From: Haliea sp040221975
GTDB taxonomy: Bacteria; Pseudomonadota; Gammaproteobacteria; Pseudomonadales; Halieaceae
Assembly: GCA_040221975.1 (NCBI GenBank)
Contig: JAVJWR010000002.1
Span: forward strand, 1 to 64,000
Direction: 5' to 3'
DNA length: 64,000 bases
Shown here in pieces: positions 18,105-26,215 of this stretch (positions are counted from its first letter, which is position 1; each line of letters begins with the position of its first letter). Under the pieces are notes generated by a model. The model worked only from the letters and a program-made list of their open reading frames with translations, was not told where the DNA came from and did no database searches. Made by a program: the position numbers and the translations under genes.

Positions 18105-19202
18105 ATGCAAGCGAACATGAAGATAAGTCTGGAAGACCTGCCCTACATTGCCACCGGCGCCGCGTTCCTGGGAACGGGAGGCGGCGGGGACCCCTATATC
18201 GGCCGGATGCTTGCCACCAGCGCGATCGAGGAGTTCGGGTCACCTGAACTGGTCAGCGTGGAAAGCCTTGCGGACGATGCCAACGTCTACACCATCGCAA
18301 TGCTGGGCGCGCCCACGGTGCTGGTGGAGAAGGGCGCCTGTGGCGATGACATCGATCTCGCCCTGGCACAGCTGCAGGAATACACGGGTCGGCGTGCAGA
18401 CGCGGTGATCCCGATTGAAATTGGCGGGGTCAACTCCCTGGTGCCGGTCATGGCTGCCGCCCGCACCGGGCTGCCGCTGGTGGATGCCGACGGCATGGGT
18501 CGCGCCTTTCCGGAGATCCAGATGGTCACCTACAACGTCCACGGCGTCTCCTGTACCCCGCTGGTGGTGACCGACGAACACCTGAATTCCCTGGTCGTGA
18601 ATACCGGCAGTGCCAAGCGCGCGGAGGATCTGGTGCGGGTGTGCGCCGTGGAGATGGGCTGCAGCGTCATGCTTTCCAGCTATCTCATGACCGGGCGCCA
18701 GGTCAAGGACAGCGCGGTCACCGGCACCATGACCCTGGCGCTGGCAATTGGCCGCGCCATCGCGGCGGGCCGCAGGGCCGGTGATCCCGTGGGAGCGCTG
18801 CTGTCAGCGCTGCGTGCCACGCCCTACTACAGCCACTGCAAGGTGATCTTTGACGGCAAGGTCAGCGACCTGCAGCGTGACACCCGCGGCGGGTTCTCGG
18901 TGGGGCTGTGTGACCTGGTGGCGCTGGACGGCAGCGGGTCCGCGATGCAGCTGGTGTTCCAGAACGAACATCTGGTGGCGCGCCAGGACGGTGCGGTGCG
19001 GGCCATAGTGCCCGACCTGATCTGTGTGGTGGACCGGGAGACCGCCGAACCGATCCCGGTGGAGGGGCTCAAGTACGGACAGCGGGTCAAGGTGCTCGGC
19101 GTCAGTGCGCCACCCATTCTCAGAACGCCGGCGGCACTGCAGGTCTTCGGTCCGGCGGCCTTCGGGCTGGACGATCCTTTCCAGCCGATCGAATCACTTT
19201 AA
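18105..19202 (+). CDS. DUF917 family protein (S-methyl-thiohydantoin desulfurase-like)
   Basis: A 365-residue DUF917 protein: the N-terminal glycine-rich FLGTGGGGDPYIG, then PIEIGGVNSLVP and LVDADGMGRAFPE. Pfam has renamed part of this family after an S-methyl-thiohydantoin desulfurase from ergothioneine-type catabolism; most members are untested, and they are commonly found next to HyuA-like genes, as here. The GGAG at 18099-18102 is very close to ATG 18105; ATG 18117 (MKISLED) is an alternative. Together with HyuA it likely acts on a five-membered N-heterocycle in the cytoplasm. The exact substrate is inference. Confidence 0.88.
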   Translation: MQANMKISLEDLPYIATGAAFLGTGGGGDPYIGRMLATSAIEEFGSPELVSVESLADDANVYTIAMLGAPTVLVEKGACGDDIDLALAQLQEYTGRRADAVIPIEIGGVNSLVPVMAAARTGLPLVDADGMGRAFPEIQMVTYNVHGVSCTPLVVTDEHLNSLVVNTGSAKRAEDLVRVCAVEMGCSVMLSSYLMTGRQVKDSAVTGTMTLALAIGRAIAAGRRAGDPVGALLSALRATPYYSHCKVIFDGKVSDLQRDTRGGFSVGLCDLVALDGSGSAMQLVFQNEHLVARQDGAVRAIVPDLICVVDRETAEPIPVEGLKYGQRVKVLGVSAPPILRTPAALQVFGPAAFGLDDPFQPIESL

Positions 19203-19238
19203 ACAGCCAAAACAACATCAATGTGTGGGGAGAAAGAG

Positions 19239-21389
19239 ATGAAGCGCAACAACAGGATGATCGGGGCGATACTCGCCGCCACTACCGCCGGATTCCAGTA
19301 TCAGCTCGCGGCCCAGCCGGCGGCCGGCCTGCAGCTGGAGGAAGTCATTGTCACGGCGCAGAAGCGGGAACAGAGTTTCAACGAGGTGGGCATCGCCGTC
19401 ACTGCCTTCAGTGGCGATGACATCAACGCGCTGCGCCTCAACCAGCCGGTGGATATCGCCGCACAGACCCCCAACCTGCGCATCAATAACGTGGTCGCCA
19501 ATTCCATTCCCAATGTGACGATCCGCGGTATCGGGCTCAATGACTATGCGACCAACAACAATCCGGCGGCGGGTATCTACATCGATGAGGTATACCTGGT
19601 ATCACCGGCCATGCTCAGCTTCCAGATGCATGACCTGGCGCGGGTGGAGGTGCTGAAGGGGCCACAGGGAACCCTGTTCGGGCGCAACACTACCGCCGGC
19701 GCGGTCAACTTCATTGCCAACCGTCCGACCGACGAGTTTACCGCGGGGGCAACGCTCGAGTACGGCCGCTACGGCCATGCCTCCGGTCGCGGTTTTGTCA
19801 GCGGTCCGCTGATGCCGGGACTCGAGGGGCGCCTGTCGGTGCAGCGCATCCGCCAGAGCGACGGCCACCAGACCAATCGCGTTACTGGCGAGGAGGTGGG
19901 CAGGATCGCCAGCACCGCCTGGCGCGCGCTGCTGCAGTGGCAACCGACCGACAACCTGGACATTCTCCTGAACGCCCACGGCGGCAGGGATGATTCCGAC
20001 GTACACCTGGTGAAGATCGACAATCCGTTTTCACCCGAGGACGACGGTGATCGCGATGTCTTCCGCTCGGGTGCCTCGGTGGATACCCGGCAGGACATAG
20101 ACAGCCAGGGCTTCTCTTTGACCGCCAACTGGGCTTTCGCCGGGCAGCTGAGCCTGACCTCCATCAGCGCCTGGGAAGAGCTCGACCGCTTCCACGTGGA
20201 AGACCGGGATGCCACCAGCCTGGTCCAGCTGGATGGCTATTTCGACAATGCCGTGGAGCAGTTCTCCCAGGAGCTGCGGCTGTCCTATCTCGGTGACGAG
20301 CTGGTATGGATCGCGGGTGCCTTCTACGGCAGCGATGAAGTGGAGACCCGTGACCGTTTTGACAGCGCCGACCTGCTGCCCCTGCTGGGCCTGGATGGCT
20401 TCGAGTCGCTGGGCAATGAATACCGCCAGGAATCCGATTCGGTTGCCGTGTTCCTGCATACCGAGTGGCAGGTCGCCCCCGCCTGGCGGCTGACAGCCGG
20501 TCTGCGCTACACCGATGAAGACAAGACTTTCTCCGATGCCTTTACCTACCTGATCGGCGGCGGCTTCGAGGCGCCCCTGTTCCCGGGCGTTCGCAACGAC
20601 TACAGCACCGACGATGTGTCCGGCAAATTCGGGATCGATTACACGGGCTTCGAGGATGCCCTGCTGTATGCCAGCGTATCCCGGGGCTTCAAGTCAGGCG
20701 GGTTCCAGGGCCAGCTGACCTTTGACCCGTCGGACCTGCAGCCCTTCGAGGAGGAAAACCTGCTGGCCTACGAGGCCGGCGCCAAGCTGACCCTGCTGGA
20801 TGGCTCCATGCAACTGAATGCCTCCATTTTCTTTTATGATTACGAGGACATGCAGTTCTACGGCGGGATCTTCGATTCGCCGGTGGGTACCCTGTTCGGG
20901 ATTGCCAATGTCGGTGATTCGGAGGTGACCGGTGGCGAGATCGAGCTGGCCTGGCGCCCGGCCGAGGGGCTGGATGTACGCCTCGGGATGGGCTTGCTGG
21001 ATACCGAGATCACCCGCTCCATCGTCGGTGGCGTCGCCGAGGGCAGTGAGTTGCCGAATTCCCCGGAGTTGAACGTCAACGGTATCCTCCGTTACCAGTG
21101 GCCGCTGTCGGCGGGCCTGTATGCCGATGTCATGGTGGACTTCAACTACCAGGATGAGATGACCTTCGATATCGTGCGCCAGCCGCAGGAGGCCCGCGAG
21201 GACAGCTACTGGCTGTGGAACGCACGCGCGGGCGTCGGTGCCGCATCGGGAGGTTGGACGCTGTCGCTGTGGGGCAAGAACCTGTCCGACGAGCGCTATC
21301 GCACCCAGGTGCTGTTCTCGAGCGTCGGTTTCGGTGAGTCCTGGGGCATGCCCCGTACCTATGGTGTCAGTCTGGACCTGAGCATCTGA
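19239..21389 (+). CDS. TonB-dependent outer-membrane receptor
   Basis: A 716-residue TonB receptor. ATG 19239 has GGGGAG at 19227-19232. After the signal sequence (cleaved near AAQPAAG) comes a TonB-box-like LEEVIVTAQKRE, a plug domain containing RIGGVEVLKGPQGTLFGRN-like sequence (ARVEVLKGPQGTLFGRN) and a 22-strand barrel ending YGVSLDLSI. It belongs to the large receptor group common in marine gammaproteobacteria that take up organic substrates as well as metals. Its place between DUF917 and the racemase gene suggests it imports the compound that the enzymes degrade. Confidence 0.93.
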   Translation: MKRNNRMIGAILAATTAGFQYQLAAQPAAGLQLEEVIVTAQKREQSFNEVGIAVTAFSGDDINALRLNQPVDIAAQTPNLRINNVVANSIPNVTIRGIGLNDYATNNNPAAGIYIDEVYLVSPAMLSFQMHDLARVEVLKGPQGTLFGRNTTAGAVNFIANRPTDEFTAGATLEYGRYGHASGRGFVSGPLMPGLEGRLSVQRIRQSDGHQTNRVTGEEVGRIASTAWRALLQWQPTDNLDILLNAHGGRDDSDVHLVKIDNPFSPEDDGDRDVFRSGASVDTRQDIDSQGFSLTANWAFAGQLSLTSISAWEELDRFHVEDRDATSLVQLDGYFDNAVEQFSQELRLSYLGDELVWIAGAFYGSDEVETRDRFDSADLLPLLGLDGFESLGNEYRQESDSVAVFLHTEWQVAPAWRLTAGLRYTDEDKTFSDAFTYLIGGGFEAPLFPGVRNDYSTDDVSGKFGIDYTGFEDALLYASVSRGFKSGGFQGQLTFDPSDLQPFEEENLLAYEAGAKLTLLDGSMQLNASIFFYDYEDMQFYGGIFDSPVGTLFGIANVGDSEVTGGEIELAWRPAEGLDVRLGMGLLDTEITRSIVGGVAEGSELPNSPELNVNGILRYQWPLSAGLYADVMVDFNYQDEMTFDIVRQPQEAREDSYWLWNARAGVGAASGGWTLSLWGKNLSDERYRTQVLFSSVGFGESWGMPRTYGVSLDLSI

Positions 21390-21421
21390 TGCCTTCGGGC
21401 CAATCGACAGGAGGTGTCGGC

Positions 21422-22174
21422 ATGAAGTCAGTCATCCACATCATTACCCCGATCATCACGGAAGGTGTACGCAGCCTCGACGATGTGCAGCCGTTCCTGC
21501 GCCCGGACATGGAGGTCCGCCACAGCCTGATCAGCACCGGTCCCGCATCGATAGAGTGTTCGACGGACGAGGCCCTCAGTATTCCGGGGATCCTGGAGCA
21601 GGCGGTGGCCGCCGAGCAGGCCGGAGCCTCGGCACTGATCATAGACTGCATGGGTGACCCGGGTCTGGAAGCCTGTCGGGAACTGGTTTCGATACCGGTG
21701 CTGGGTCCGGCGCAAACCTGCATGCACTACGCCAGCATGCTGGGGCATCACTTCGCCTTCATTACGGTGCTGGACCGCCTCAAGCCGATGATAGACGGCC
21801 TGGTGGCGCGCTATGGGCTGCAGTCGAACTACGCCGGCTTTGGCGCGGTGGATATTCCGGTGTTGGAGATCGAGCAGCGCCTGGACGAGCTTGTGGATCA
21901 GTTGGTGACGGCTTCCCTGCGCAGTATTGAAACGACGCGGGCCGGCGCTATTATCCTCGGCTGCACCGGTTTTTTCGGCTGTGCCGAGGCCATTGCCGGG
22001 CGCCTTGCCGCGGCGGGATATGCGGTGCCGGTGCTGGACCCGATCCCGCTGACCCTGCATGCGGCGGATGCGCTGGTAAAGACCGGCCTGAGCCACAGCA
22101 AGTACATCTATCCCACCCCGCGGCGCAAGCCCCTGGCCGGCTACGCGCTGCCAGGGGCATACACGACCGCCTGA
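21422..22174 (+). CDS. Aspartate/glutamate/hydantoin racemase family protein
   Basis: A 250-residue member of the Asp/Glu/hydantoin racemase family. The start ATG 21422 is fixed by AGGAGGT at 21409-21415. The two catalytic cysteines are visible: Cys76 in LIIDCMGDPG and Cys181 in ILGCTGFFGC. The length and these motifs match hydantoin racemases (HyuE/HyuA-type), which invert 5-substituted hydantoins so that a stereospecific hydrolase can use both forms. It is the last gene of the run and is followed by a terminator. The ligand could also be a related cyclic amide. Confidence 0.9.
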   Translation: MKSVIHIITPIITEGVRSLDDVQPFLRPDMEVRHSLISTGPASIECSTDEALSIPGILEQAVAAEQAGASALIIDCMGDPGLEACRELVSIPVLGPAQTCMHYASMLGHHFAFITVLDRLKPMIDGLVARYGLQSNYAGFGAVDIPVLEIEQRLDELVDQLVTASLRSIETTRAGAIILGCTGFFGCAEAIAGRLAAAGYAVPVLDPIPLTLHAADALVKTGLSHSKYIYPTPRRKPLAGYALPGAYTTA

Positions 22175-22217
22175 CCCGCGTTGTCCCTGGTGGTATTGCC
22201 GGAGGCGGGAACTGCCC

Positions 22218-22239
22218 GGGGCCTTCGGACCCCTTTTTT
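22218..22239 (+). terminator. Rho-independent terminator
   Basis: GGGGCC-TTCG-GACCCC (22218-22233, one mismatch or bulge) is followed by six T at 22234-22239. It lies 44 bases after the racemase stop and closes the catabolic operon before the SDR gene. Confidence 0.7.
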
Positions 22240-22293
22240 GTCCTGCCATGCTGACCGATAATGCCCGGTCATTATACCGCGGGAGCAGGAACA

Positions 22294-23148
22294 ATGGACG
22301 ACACCGGCAAGGTGCAGGACAACGGGTTGCAAGGACAAGTGGTCTGGATCACCGGGGCTTCCGGGGGGATTGGTGCCGCCCTGGCCCGACAGCTCGCCGC
22401 CCGCGGCGCCCGGCTGGTACTGTCGGCCCGCCGTGCGGATGTGCTGGAGGCAGTGAAGGCCGACTGCGTCAGCGCCGGGCTGGCGCCGGATGCCGTGCTG
22501 GTGCTGCCGCTGGACGTGATCGCGGTCGACAGCATGCCGGCGGCGGTGGCGGCGGTGCTGGCGCGCTTCGGCCATGTCGACCTGCTGATCAACAACGCCG
22601 GCATCTCCCAGCGCTCCTCGTGCCTGGAAACCGAACTGGATGTCTACCGCAGGCTGTTCGAGGTGGATGTCATCGGCCAGATCGCCCTCACCAAGCAGGT
22701 ACTGCCCCACATGGTCAGCCGCGGCAGCGGTCACGTGGCCGTAACCGCGAGCGTCGCGGGCAAGGTGGGCGTGCCGCTACGCACTGGCTACTGTGCCGCC
22801 AAGCACGCGGTGATGGGGTTTTTTGATGCCCTGCGCACGGAAATGGCGCACCTGGGTATTGCTGTCACGACGATCGTCCCCGGCTTTATCCGCACGGATA
22901 TCGCCCGCAACGCCCTCACCGGGACCGGGGCGCCGACAGGTGTGGCGGATGAAGATATCGACGGCGGCATGGATGTCGATGACTGCGCTGCCGCGATTCT
23001 TGAAGGCTTCGCCAGTGGTACCGAGGAGATCGCTGTCGGCAAGGGCGCGGAGATGGACCTGCTGGCGCTGAAGCGCAATGATCCCACCGGCACCTTCCGG
23101 CTGCTGGAGGCCATGGCTGCCGACGTGGTGGCCAGGCGTCCGTCCTGA
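22294..23148 (+). CDS. Short-chain dehydrogenase/reductase (SDR)
   Basis: A 284-residue classical SDR. The cofactor motif TGASGGIG is at residues 20-27, NNAG at 100-103, and the catalytic triad is Ser153, Tyr166 and Lys170 (in TGYCAAK). The end of the protein resembles the DHRS7-like membrane-associated SDRs, although no clear membrane helix is present. ATG 22294 follows GGGAGCAGGA. NAD(H) or NADP(H)-linked oxidation of an alcohol is expected, but the substrate is not known. The terminator upstream suggests its own promoter, separate from the hydantoin-type operon. Confidence 0.9.
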   Translation: MDDTGKVQDNGLQGQVVWITGASGGIGAALARQLAARGARLVLSARRADVLEAVKADCVSAGLAPDAVLVLPLDVIAVDSMPAAVAAVLARFGHVDLLINNAGISQRSSCLETELDVYRRLFEVDVIGQIALTKQVLPHMVSRGSGHVAVTASVAGKVGVPLRTGYCAAKHAVMGFFDALRTEMAHLGIAVTTIVPGFIRTDIARNALTGTGAPTGVADEDIDGGMDVDDCAAAILEGFASGTEEIAVGKGAEMDLLALKRNDPTGTFRLLEAMAADVVARRPS

Positions 23149-23157
23149 GCATAGTGT

Positions 23158-23406
23158 TCAGCTGGCGGCGGGATCTGCGGTCAGTATCTGCTGCACGAAC
23201 TGTAGGTGTTCCGCTGCTTCGTGCCCCAGCGGCGTGAGGAAGCCGCCGTCCTCATGGTCCACCAGCCCCTTGGCGTGGAGCCGGCCGGCGGCGGCAATCA
23301 TCTCCGGTGCCGCGTTGCTGTGAATTTTCAGTCCGACCTGGGCGCTGCTCAGGTCGAACTTCAGCAGCAGCTCAATCTCGTCTATAAGATCCGGGGTCAA
23401 GGTCAT
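23158..23406 (-). CDS. TIGR02647 family small protein
   Basis: An 82-residue protein beginning MTLTPDLIDEIELLLKFDLSS with AAGRLHAKGLVDHEDGGFLT and LGHEAAEHLQ. This pattern matches the TIGR02647 family of short gammaproteobacterial proteins, sometimes labelled DNA-binding because of a winged-helix-like second half (GLV..DGGFLTPLG). Function not established. It converges with the SDR gene, nine bases apart, and is followed on the other side by the sugar dehydrogenase gene on the same strand. Confidence 0.82.
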   Translation of the reverse strand: MTLTPDLIDEIELLLKFDLSSAQVGLKIHSNAAPEMIAAAGRLHAKGLVDHEDGGFLTPLGHEAAEHLQFVQQILTADPAAS

Positions 23407-23479
23407 TGCGGTATCCTGGCTGTGTCATGTGGCAAGCATACCGCATTACGGGGCCCCGGGCTGTAATCGTGCGTGACAG

Positions 23480-24661
23480 TCAGTCATTCTCCGGCAGCGG
23501 TGCGCGCACGACTGGCTCCAGGCGCACAATGGCGGATGGCCTGGCGCCGCGGTCGTCGATGGCGAGGTAGACAAAGCCATCCGGCCCCTGGCGTACATCG
23601 CGGATGCGGCCGAGGCCCTTTGCCAGGCTCTCTTCCCGCACGACCCGCTGTCCGTCCAGTTCCAGTAAAGTGACTTCCTGTCCCGCCAGCCCGCCGGCCA
23701 GCAGGTGGCCGCGCCAGTGGGGAAACGCGTCGCCGGTATACAGGGCCAGGCCGGACGTGGCGATGGACGGCACCCAGACCTTGCGCGGCTGGGTCATGCC
23801 TTCGGCGTGGGTGCCGGCATGGATCGCGGAACCGGAGCTGTAATTGACTCCGAAGCCGACCACTGGCCAGCCGTAGTTGGCGCCGGCCTCGACCAGGTTC
23901 AGCTCGTCACCGCCCTGGGGACCGTGTTCCGTCAGCCACAGGTCCCCGGTTGCCGGATTCATGGTCATGCCCTGGGCATTGCGGTGGCCGTAGCTCCAGA
24001 TGTCATCGAGCGCCCCATCCTCGTCGACAAAGGGGTTGCCGGCGGCGATGCTGCCGTCCTCGGTGAGGCGCACAACCACCCCGTGGTGGTCGGACAGCAA
24101 CTGTGCCGGGTGTGTCTCCAACTCGCCGGAGGGGGGCACCTGGCGATCGCCGATGGTGACGAAGATATGGCCCTTGCCATCGAAGACGATGCGCGAGCCA
24201 TAGTGGCCACGGCCCCGGGATTTGGCCTCGAAGATTTCCTCGACCTCCTGCAGCGCGCCATCCTGGTAGCGGCCGCGGATCACCGCCGTGGTGGACTCGT
24301 CGCCGGGCAGCGGTTTGGAGTAGGTCAGGTACAACAGCCGGTTGGTGGCGAAATCCGGGTGCGCAACCACATCCAGCAGTCCGCCTTGCCCCTTGTAGTA
24401 CACCTCCGGTAGCCCGGCCACCGGCTCGGCCAGGAGTTCGCCGTCGCGCACCACGCGCAGCCGCCCGGGCTGCTCGGTGACCAGCAGCTCGCCATCGGGC
24501 AGGAATGTCATGGACCAGGGCCGGATGAGGCCGTCGGCCACGGTGACTACCCGATAATCGTGGAAGGCGGAGTAGCGGGTCTCTCCGGCAGCAGCCTGCT
24601 GGGCGCTTGCATGGCCGACGATGGACAACAGCAGGGTAAAGGTAACCGCCAACATCTTCAT
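23480..24661 (-). CDS. PQQ-dependent sugar dehydrogenase family protein (YliI/Asd-like), secreted
   Basis: A 393-residue six-bladed beta-propeller of the glucose/sorbosone dehydrogenase family. A signal peptide (MLAVTFTLLLSIVGHASA) directs it to the periplasm. Family features include GLIRPWSMTFLPDGELLVTEQPGRL-type opening segments (PWSMTFLPDG, VTEQPGRLRVV), GHRNAQGMTMNPATGDLW and TEHGPQGGDELN. The soluble aldose dehydrogenases of this type use PQQ, but no PQQ synthesis genes are in the window. ATG 24661 has GGAG upstream; the ATG at 24691 has not. Confidence 0.9.
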   Translation of the reverse strand: MKMLAVTFTLLLSIVGHASAQQAAAGETRYSAFHDYRVVTVADGLIRPWSMTFLPDGELLVTEQPGRLRVVRDGELLAEPVAGLPEVYYKGQGGLLDVVAHPDFATNRLLYLTYSKPLPGDESTTAVIRGRYQDGALQEVEEIFEAKSRGRGHYGSRIVFDGKGHIFVTIGDRQVPPSGELETHPAQLLSDHHGVVVRLTEDGSIAAGNPFVDEDGALDDIWSYGHRNAQGMTMNPATGDLWLTEHGPQGGDELNLVEAGANYGWPVVGFGVNYSSGSAIHAGTHAEGMTQPRKVWVPSIATSGLALYTGDAFPHWRGHLLAGGLAGQEVTLLELDGQRVVREESLAKGLGRIRDVRQGPDGFVYLAIDDRGARPSAIVRLEPVVRAPLPEND

Positions 24662-24765
24662 GACTTGAGCTCCGTGTCGTGAATACGCCAATCAGTATAG
24701 CGGTTTGCCGTGAATGGAGCTAAAGGGCGCGGCAACAGTCGCCCGGCCCTGCCGGGTACCGGTCT

Positions 24766-26028
24766 TCAGGCGGACGCCAGCTCCACCCAGTGTTTCGGAA
24801 TGTTGTCTTCAACCAGCTCGTGAATGCTGACGTTGATGATACGGTGCTCGCTGCCGACTTCCTCGGCGAACCGTGACTGCTTGCTGCTGCGGGCTATGAT
24901 CATGGCATTGGGGTAGTTGCGCCGCAGCCACAGGGCGGTGCGCAGGTTGTCTTCCTCCTGGCCGGTGCCGAGCACGAAGATCAGGTTGTAGGCGTCGGCT
25001 TCGATATGCACCTCCTGCCGCAGTTGTTGCCAGACCACCGGGTGCGAGATGTCCCCTTCGTATACACAGCGGCGATAGTCGCTGGAGAAAACCATCTGCT
25101 CCTCGGCAACCAGCACCCGGCGCGTGGCGTCCCGCTCGATAATGGCGACCGTATCCAGCTCGCCCTTTGCGTGTTGCTGCAATTCCTCCAGCACCGTCTG
25201 CCCGAAACGCCCGAACCCCGCGAGCACCACGATGTCCTTGCCCCGCGACTTCTGGAACCGGTGCAGCATGTGTCCGTGCACGAGGCCGTAGGCGGCCAGG
25301 CTGTAGGAGTTGAAGGTCTCGCAGCTCTGCGCTACCCGGGTGCTGTGCATGGAGCGCATGAAGCGCAGGTTGGCGCAGTGCATCACTACCCGGGAGCCGA
25401 TGCCGGGCACCAGGTTCAGCAGCACGCTGACCGCTTCATAGCTGCGCAGGCTGTTGTCCGACAGCAGCACTACCCGGAGCGCGTGCTTGACCCGGAGCTG
25501 GCGCAGGAAGAACTCGTGGGTGACATCCCCCACCGCCAGCAGGGCGTCATACTCTTCCCGCAGTTCATCCACGACCGGGGCAGCAGGCAGGGCGCGAGAC
25601 ACCACCACTACCGGCACGGTCGGGTTGTGATTGCGCAGGACTCGCAGGTAGCTGAGGGTGAGGTCGCCAGCACCGATAACCACCACGTGATTGCGCAGTT
25701 TGCGCAGCTGGAAGTGCTGGGGCGAGAGTGATTTCAGCAGCGCCTCGATCAGGGTCCAGGCGGCCAGCACAGGGGAGCCGAAGTAGGCCAGCCACAGCAG
25801 CACCATGCCGGGCCAGGGTCCGCTTACCGGTGTCCCCAGCTCTACCCCGCCAATCACAAACAGGCTCAGGCTGTAGTAGGCCTGGGCAACGAGGCCGGCC
25901 GTGGCGACATCCGGACGCTCGCTGACGATGACCCCGGAGGCAAACCCCGCGAGCCCGCAGAAAAAGAACAGGATCGCCCCCAACAGGCGCCAGGAAATCC
26001 GGGGTTTGCGGCTGGACGGACTCGACAT
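24766..26028 (-). CDS. Channel-like membrane protein with two RCK/TrkA-N domains
   Basis: A 420-residue protein with two N-terminal membrane helices (about 14-34 and 72-96) and two tandem NAD-binding RCK-type domains: NHVVVIGAGDLTLSYLRVL near 113-131 and DIVVLAGFGRFGQTVLEEL near 266. The layout copies two-helix potassium channels, but the loop between the helices reads SLSLFVIGGVELGTP and lacks the T-x-G-Y-G filter. It may be a channel with another selectivity, or an NAD-sensing regulator. It stands alone, and no Trk or Kef partner is nearby. Confidence 0.8.
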   Translation of the reverse strand: MSSPSSRKPRISWRLLGAILFFFCGLAGFASGVIVSERPDVATAGLVAQAYYSLSLFVIGGVELGTPVSGPWPGMVLLWLAYFGSPVLAAWTLIEALLKSLSPQHFQLRKLRNHVVVIGAGDLTLSYLRVLRNHNPTVPVVVVSRALPAAPVVDELREEYDALLAVGDVTHEFFLRQLRVKHALRVVLLSDNSLRSYEAVSVLLNLVPGIGSRVVMHCANLRFMRSMHSTRVAQSCETFNSYSLAAYGLVHGHMLHRFQKSRGKDIVVLAGFGRFGQTVLEELQQHAKGELDTVAIIERDATRRVLVAEEQMVFSSDYRRCVYEGDISHPVVWQQLRQEVHIEADAYNLIFVLGTGQEEDNLRTALWLRRNYPNAMIIARSSKQSRFAEEVGSEHRIINVSIHELVEDNIPKHWVELASA

Positions 26029-26089
26029 GAAGCAGGGGCTCGTTCGCGGTGGTCAGGGCATGATACGCAAGCCGGGTGGCCCTGGCCAT

Positions 26090-26125
26090 GTGCGGCCGGC
26101 GAGGTGCGGCCGGCGAGGTGCGGCC
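26090..26125. repeat. 14-bp tandem repeat, about 2.6 copies
   Basis: GTGCGGCCGGCGAG occurs exactly twice (26090-26103, 26104-26117) and is followed by 8 bases of a third copy. It lies in the 187-base gap between the divergently transcribed channel-like gene and the lytic transglycosylase gene, so it may sit in a promoter region. Confidence 0.85.
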
Positions 26126-26215
26126 TTGGAACAGCCCGGCCGTTCACGTCAAGTCTTGCGTCAGGGGCGCGGTGGTGCAAGTATCCGCCAACATGTGTTG
26201 TGGATATAACCTGTC

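Noticed and set aside
16510..18243. 577-codon open frame antisense to the HyuA-like gene
   Set aside because: It is the complement of a well-supported GC-rich gene; its translation is rich in Gly, Arg and His and has no recognisable domain.
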